From positions 62,001 to 126,000 of the forward strand of contig NZ_SWMU01000005.1 of NCBI RefSeq assembly GCF_006120725.1: a stretch of 64,000 bases of DNA, in the 5' to 3' direction. Shown in pieces: positions 62,310 through 64,000 of this stretch. This stretch comes from Mesohalobacter halotolerans. GTDB lineage: Bacteria; Bacteroidota; Bacteroidia; Flavobacteriales; Flavobacteriaceae. Within the stretch, counting starts at the first letter, position 1; the number at the start of each line of letters is the position of its first letter. The translations under genes were made by a program, and so were the position numbers. The notes below the pieces were generated by a model. It saw only the letters and a program-made list of their open reading frames with translations. It made no database searches and had not been told where the DNA came from.

Positions 62310-62922
62310 TTAGAAGCACGCATTATATGCCTCGACAATTTTTATGATGTCATCTGACTTATAGATTTCATTATTTATTTTATCCATTACATCAGGGCAA
62401 TCAGAAAAATAGTCGGCAGCAGTTGTTTTAAAAGATTTGAAAATATTTTTTAAATTTTGTATTCTACGTATACTTCACCGTCTCTTTTTACATACATTTT
62501 ACTCGACGGGTAACCACCATTAAACTCAGGTATACTGTTGAAGACATCTTCAGAATACAAACTTATTTTTCCTTCAGCTAAGACTCTTCATAAAACGAGA
62601 TCGTTTTTTGAAATTCTTTCGTAACTATACTTTTCAAAATTCCCACTTTGATTTTTTACAATAAAATAATCTATATTTTTACCCTTATATTTATTTTTCT
62701 TTGCCTTTTCATTGGCGCTATATTTTATTTTTCCATTCATTCTCATACCCCACATTTTCTCACAACAGTCTCAAATTTGATAATTCCTACTTTTTGTTTA
62801 CCGTTGTTTAACACTAAAACGTCTTCGTGCCAATTATTTGAAAATGTACCTTCTTTGCCAAATTCAATGACTTGTAAAAATGAATTTACTGAAAAAAATA
62901 TGATTATAAAAAACAATTTCAT
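62310..62922 (-). pseudogene. Degraded gene for a small exported protein
   Basis: Fragments of one protein can be followed on the minus strand through several frames: an opening MKLFFIIIFFSVNSF signal peptide (ATG at 62920-62922) with FGKEGTFSNNWHEDVLVLNNG; then KYKGKNIDYFIVKNQSGNFEKY; then SEDVFNSIPEFNGGYPSSKMYV and RDGEVYVEYKI; and finally FKTTAADYFSDCPDVMDKI to NACF-stop at 62310. At least three frameshifts or stops break it. The family is not known to me. A plus-strand frame over 62648-62929 is only a shadow. Confidence 0.7.
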
Positions 62923-62961
62923 AAAATAAAGGTTGTTTAGATTTTAAATAAAAAATAGGAT

Positions 62962-63348
62962 TTAAGCTTCCAAAACCCGATTAACAGCACCAGGGACAAT
63001 CGCTGAGTGGGAGGCGTGATGAACGACCTGACCTTTATACAGAATAATTAATTGCGGCGACTGATGTAAAATACCAAACTTTTCTGATATAGCATCTGAA
63101 ATATCACGGTGAGCCAACAAATCTAAGTAGAGGAGAAGCACAGCATCTTCATTAAAATCGGCATTGCTTTGAAATTGGTTCAACACCATTCTACTGATAC
63201 CACATCGCGTGGAATGTTTAAATATTACAACGGGTTTTTCTTGTGAAACGGTTAAAGCATTATCCAATTGTTTGACTTCTTCTAAAACTTTCCAATCTAA
63301 AGATTTTTGTTCTTGTTTCGCTCCAAATAATGTGTTGAGAAATCCCAT
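62962..63348 (-). CDS. ytxJ: Bacillithiol system redox-active protein YtxJ
   Basis: A 128-residue thioredoxin-fold monothiol protein. The active site is in VIFKHSTRCGISRMVL, where Cys is followed by GIS rather than CxxC; the cis-Pro region SPQLIILYKGQVVHHASHS follows. YtxJ-type proteins are proposed to work with bacillithiol in de-thiolation, which fits Bacteroidota, many of which make bacillithiol. It diverges from clpB across a 183-base spacer. Confidence 0.88.
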   Translation of the reverse strand: MGFLNTLFGAKQEQKSLDWKVLEEVKQLDNALTVSQEKPVVIFKHSTRCGISRMVLNQFQSNADFNEDAVLLLYLDLLAHRDISDAISEKFGILHQSPQLIILYKGQVVHHASHSAIVPGAVNRVLEA

Positions 63349-63421
63349 ATTTTTTATTGATAATTGTCGTATATTTCTTTAATAACTTTCAAAAGTAAAC
63401 AATCATAACGGATTAAAACAA

Positions 63422-63465
63422 GACAAAATGGCTTAAAAAAACTAAAAATAGATGCCAAAATGACA
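63422..63465. promoter_or_regulatory. Repeated GxCAAAATGxC words upstream of clpB
   Basis: Two related words, GACAAAATGGC (63422-63432) and TGCCAAAATGACA (63453-63465), 20 bases apart and about 70-110 bases before the clpB ATG. They could be half-sites for a regulator of chaperone genes. The evidence is only the similarity of the two words. Confidence 0.3.
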
Positions 63466-63531
63466 ATTCTTTTAAAGGGTATATTTTTTGACTTTTAAAA
63501 GGTAAATTAAATTATAATTAATACTAAAAAT

Positions 63532-64000
63532 ATGAATCCAAATCAATTCACAATAAAAGCCCAAGAAGTCATTCAAAAAGCGCAACAATTGGCGCAAGAA
63601 TACGGGCATCAACAAATTGAAAATGAACACGTCTTTAAAGCTTTAATAGAAGTGGATAAAAATGTGTTACCATTTATTTTTAAAAAGTTGAGTATCAATC
63701 ATAAACTCTTTGTCGATATTCTCGAAAATACCTTAAAGAGTTTTGCGAAAGTGAGCGGAAGTGATATTATGCTTTCTCGTGAAGCTAATAAAACCTTCAA
63801 CGAAGCGACAATTATCGCAAAAAAAATGGAAGATGAATACGTTTCTGTAGAGCATCTTATTTTAGCCATTTTTAAAAGTGACTCAAAAGTAGCTCAAATT
63901 TTAAAAGACCAAGGCGCCACTGAAAAAAGTCTAAAAGCGGCTATCGAAGAATTGCGCCAAGGTGATAAAGTAACGTCTCAAACCGCAGAAGACACTTATA
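63532..64000 (+). CDS. clpB: ClpB disaggregase, N-terminal fragment
   Basis: The first 156 codons of a Hsp100 chaperone; the gene runs off the right edge. The Clp-N double repeat is clear (FTIKAQEVIQKAQQLAQEYGHQQIENEH; then SREANKTFNEATIIAKKMEDEYVSVEHLILAI), which separates ClpB/ClpA/ClpC from other AAA proteins. The NPNQFTIKAQE start is typical of ClpB, and the wording of the second half agrees. The AAA domains lie outside the window, so the choice of ClpB over ClpC relies on the N-domain only. Confidence 0.88.
   Translation, partial: MNPNQFTIKAQEVIQKAQQLAQEYGHQQIENEHVFKALIEVDKNVLPFIFKKLSINHKLFVDILENTLKSFAKVSGSDIMLSREANKTFNEATIIAKKMEDEYVSVEHLILAIFKSDSKVAQILKDQGATEKSLKAAIEELRQGDKVTSQTAEDTY

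Noticed and set aside
62648-62929. Plus-strand open frame of 93 codons
   Set aside because: It has a Leu/Phe-rich, unlikely composition and lies opposite the broken minus-strand gene, whose pieces read like a real protein.
1-64000. tRNA, rRNA, riboswitch or phage genes
   Set aside because: I looked in the intergenic spacers for T-loop words, conserved RNA motifs and phage-type genes and found none that I could support. A covariance-model search would be needed to exclude small RNAs.

Overview
The window is a chromosomal segment of a low-GC member of the Bacteroidota, most likely family Flavobacteriaceae. This rests on the gene content (T9SS-type C-terminal sorting domain, DUF2490 and DUF3570 outer-membrane proteins, YtxJ bacillithiol protein, a CusA protein fused to a TolC-like protein), on A-rich leaders without clear Shine-Dalgarno sequences, and on several TAnnTTTG -7 promoter boxes. 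I cannot name the genus. No rRNA, tRNA, CRISPR array, prophage or intact insertion sequence was seen.

1-13.3 kb, mostly minus strand: the N-terminus of glutamate synthase (gltB), a small lipoprotein, a DabA/DabB inorganic-carbon uptake operon led by a 95-residue protein of unknown role, a DUF2490 protein, an M15 peptidase, a GNAT protein, ClpP, a RidA-family protein, galE, a thiol-redox protein (plus strand), a BCCT transporter and an SDR/DUF2867 protein. 13.4-23.6 kb: a lipoprotein gene cut by an in-frame stop, argS, a pair of bacterial PH-domain proteins, menB with a TPR protein, a class III aminotransferase and an OstA/LptA-like protein.

23.7-40 kb is the most interesting part. A decayed VapBC-like toxin-antitoxin pair is followed by a heavy-metal efflux locus: a His/Cys-rich small protein, a CusA-TolC fusion, a CusB adaptor, a rhuM fragment inserted between two copies of the cusB 3' end, and a response regulator with its histidine kinase. 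Directly behind it is an operon of periplasmic thioredoxin, ApbE flavin transferase, DUF4266 lipoprotein and DUF3570 protein. It runs almost without a gap into a four-gene lipid A/LPS sugar-modification cluster (epimerase, GT2, LAB_N membrane protein, GT39). An identical 17-bp element, CTTAAG-N5-CTTAAG, lies just upstream of both the efflux operon and the thioredoxin-ApbE operon. The hexamer-N5-hexamer layout is typical of OmpR-family regulator sites. I infer one regulon in which the two-component system controls metal efflux, an uncharacterised envelope flavin/thiol module and perhaps LPS modification.

40-64 kb: purA, a Fur-family regulator and a RelA/SpoT enzyme (minus); a YccA-like protein; a umuDC SOS mutagenesis pair with palindromic operator candidates and a heptad-repeat spacer; a BspA-type repeat protein with a T9SS tail; ssb; a BaiN/YhiN flavoprotein; a barrel-like protein; a 617-residue PLP enzyme; an lldD-type FMN dehydrogenase; a TIGR02117 protein; a 1075-residue BNR/VPS10-like secreted protein; a frameshifted pirin; an LpxL-type acyltransferase; a multiply broken small gene; ytxJ; and the 5' end of clpB.

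Four genes are broken in this sequence (lipoprotein at 13.4 kb, vapC, pirin, 62.3 kb gene) and one is truncated (rhuM). Some of the frameshifts sit in A-runs and could be sequencing errors.
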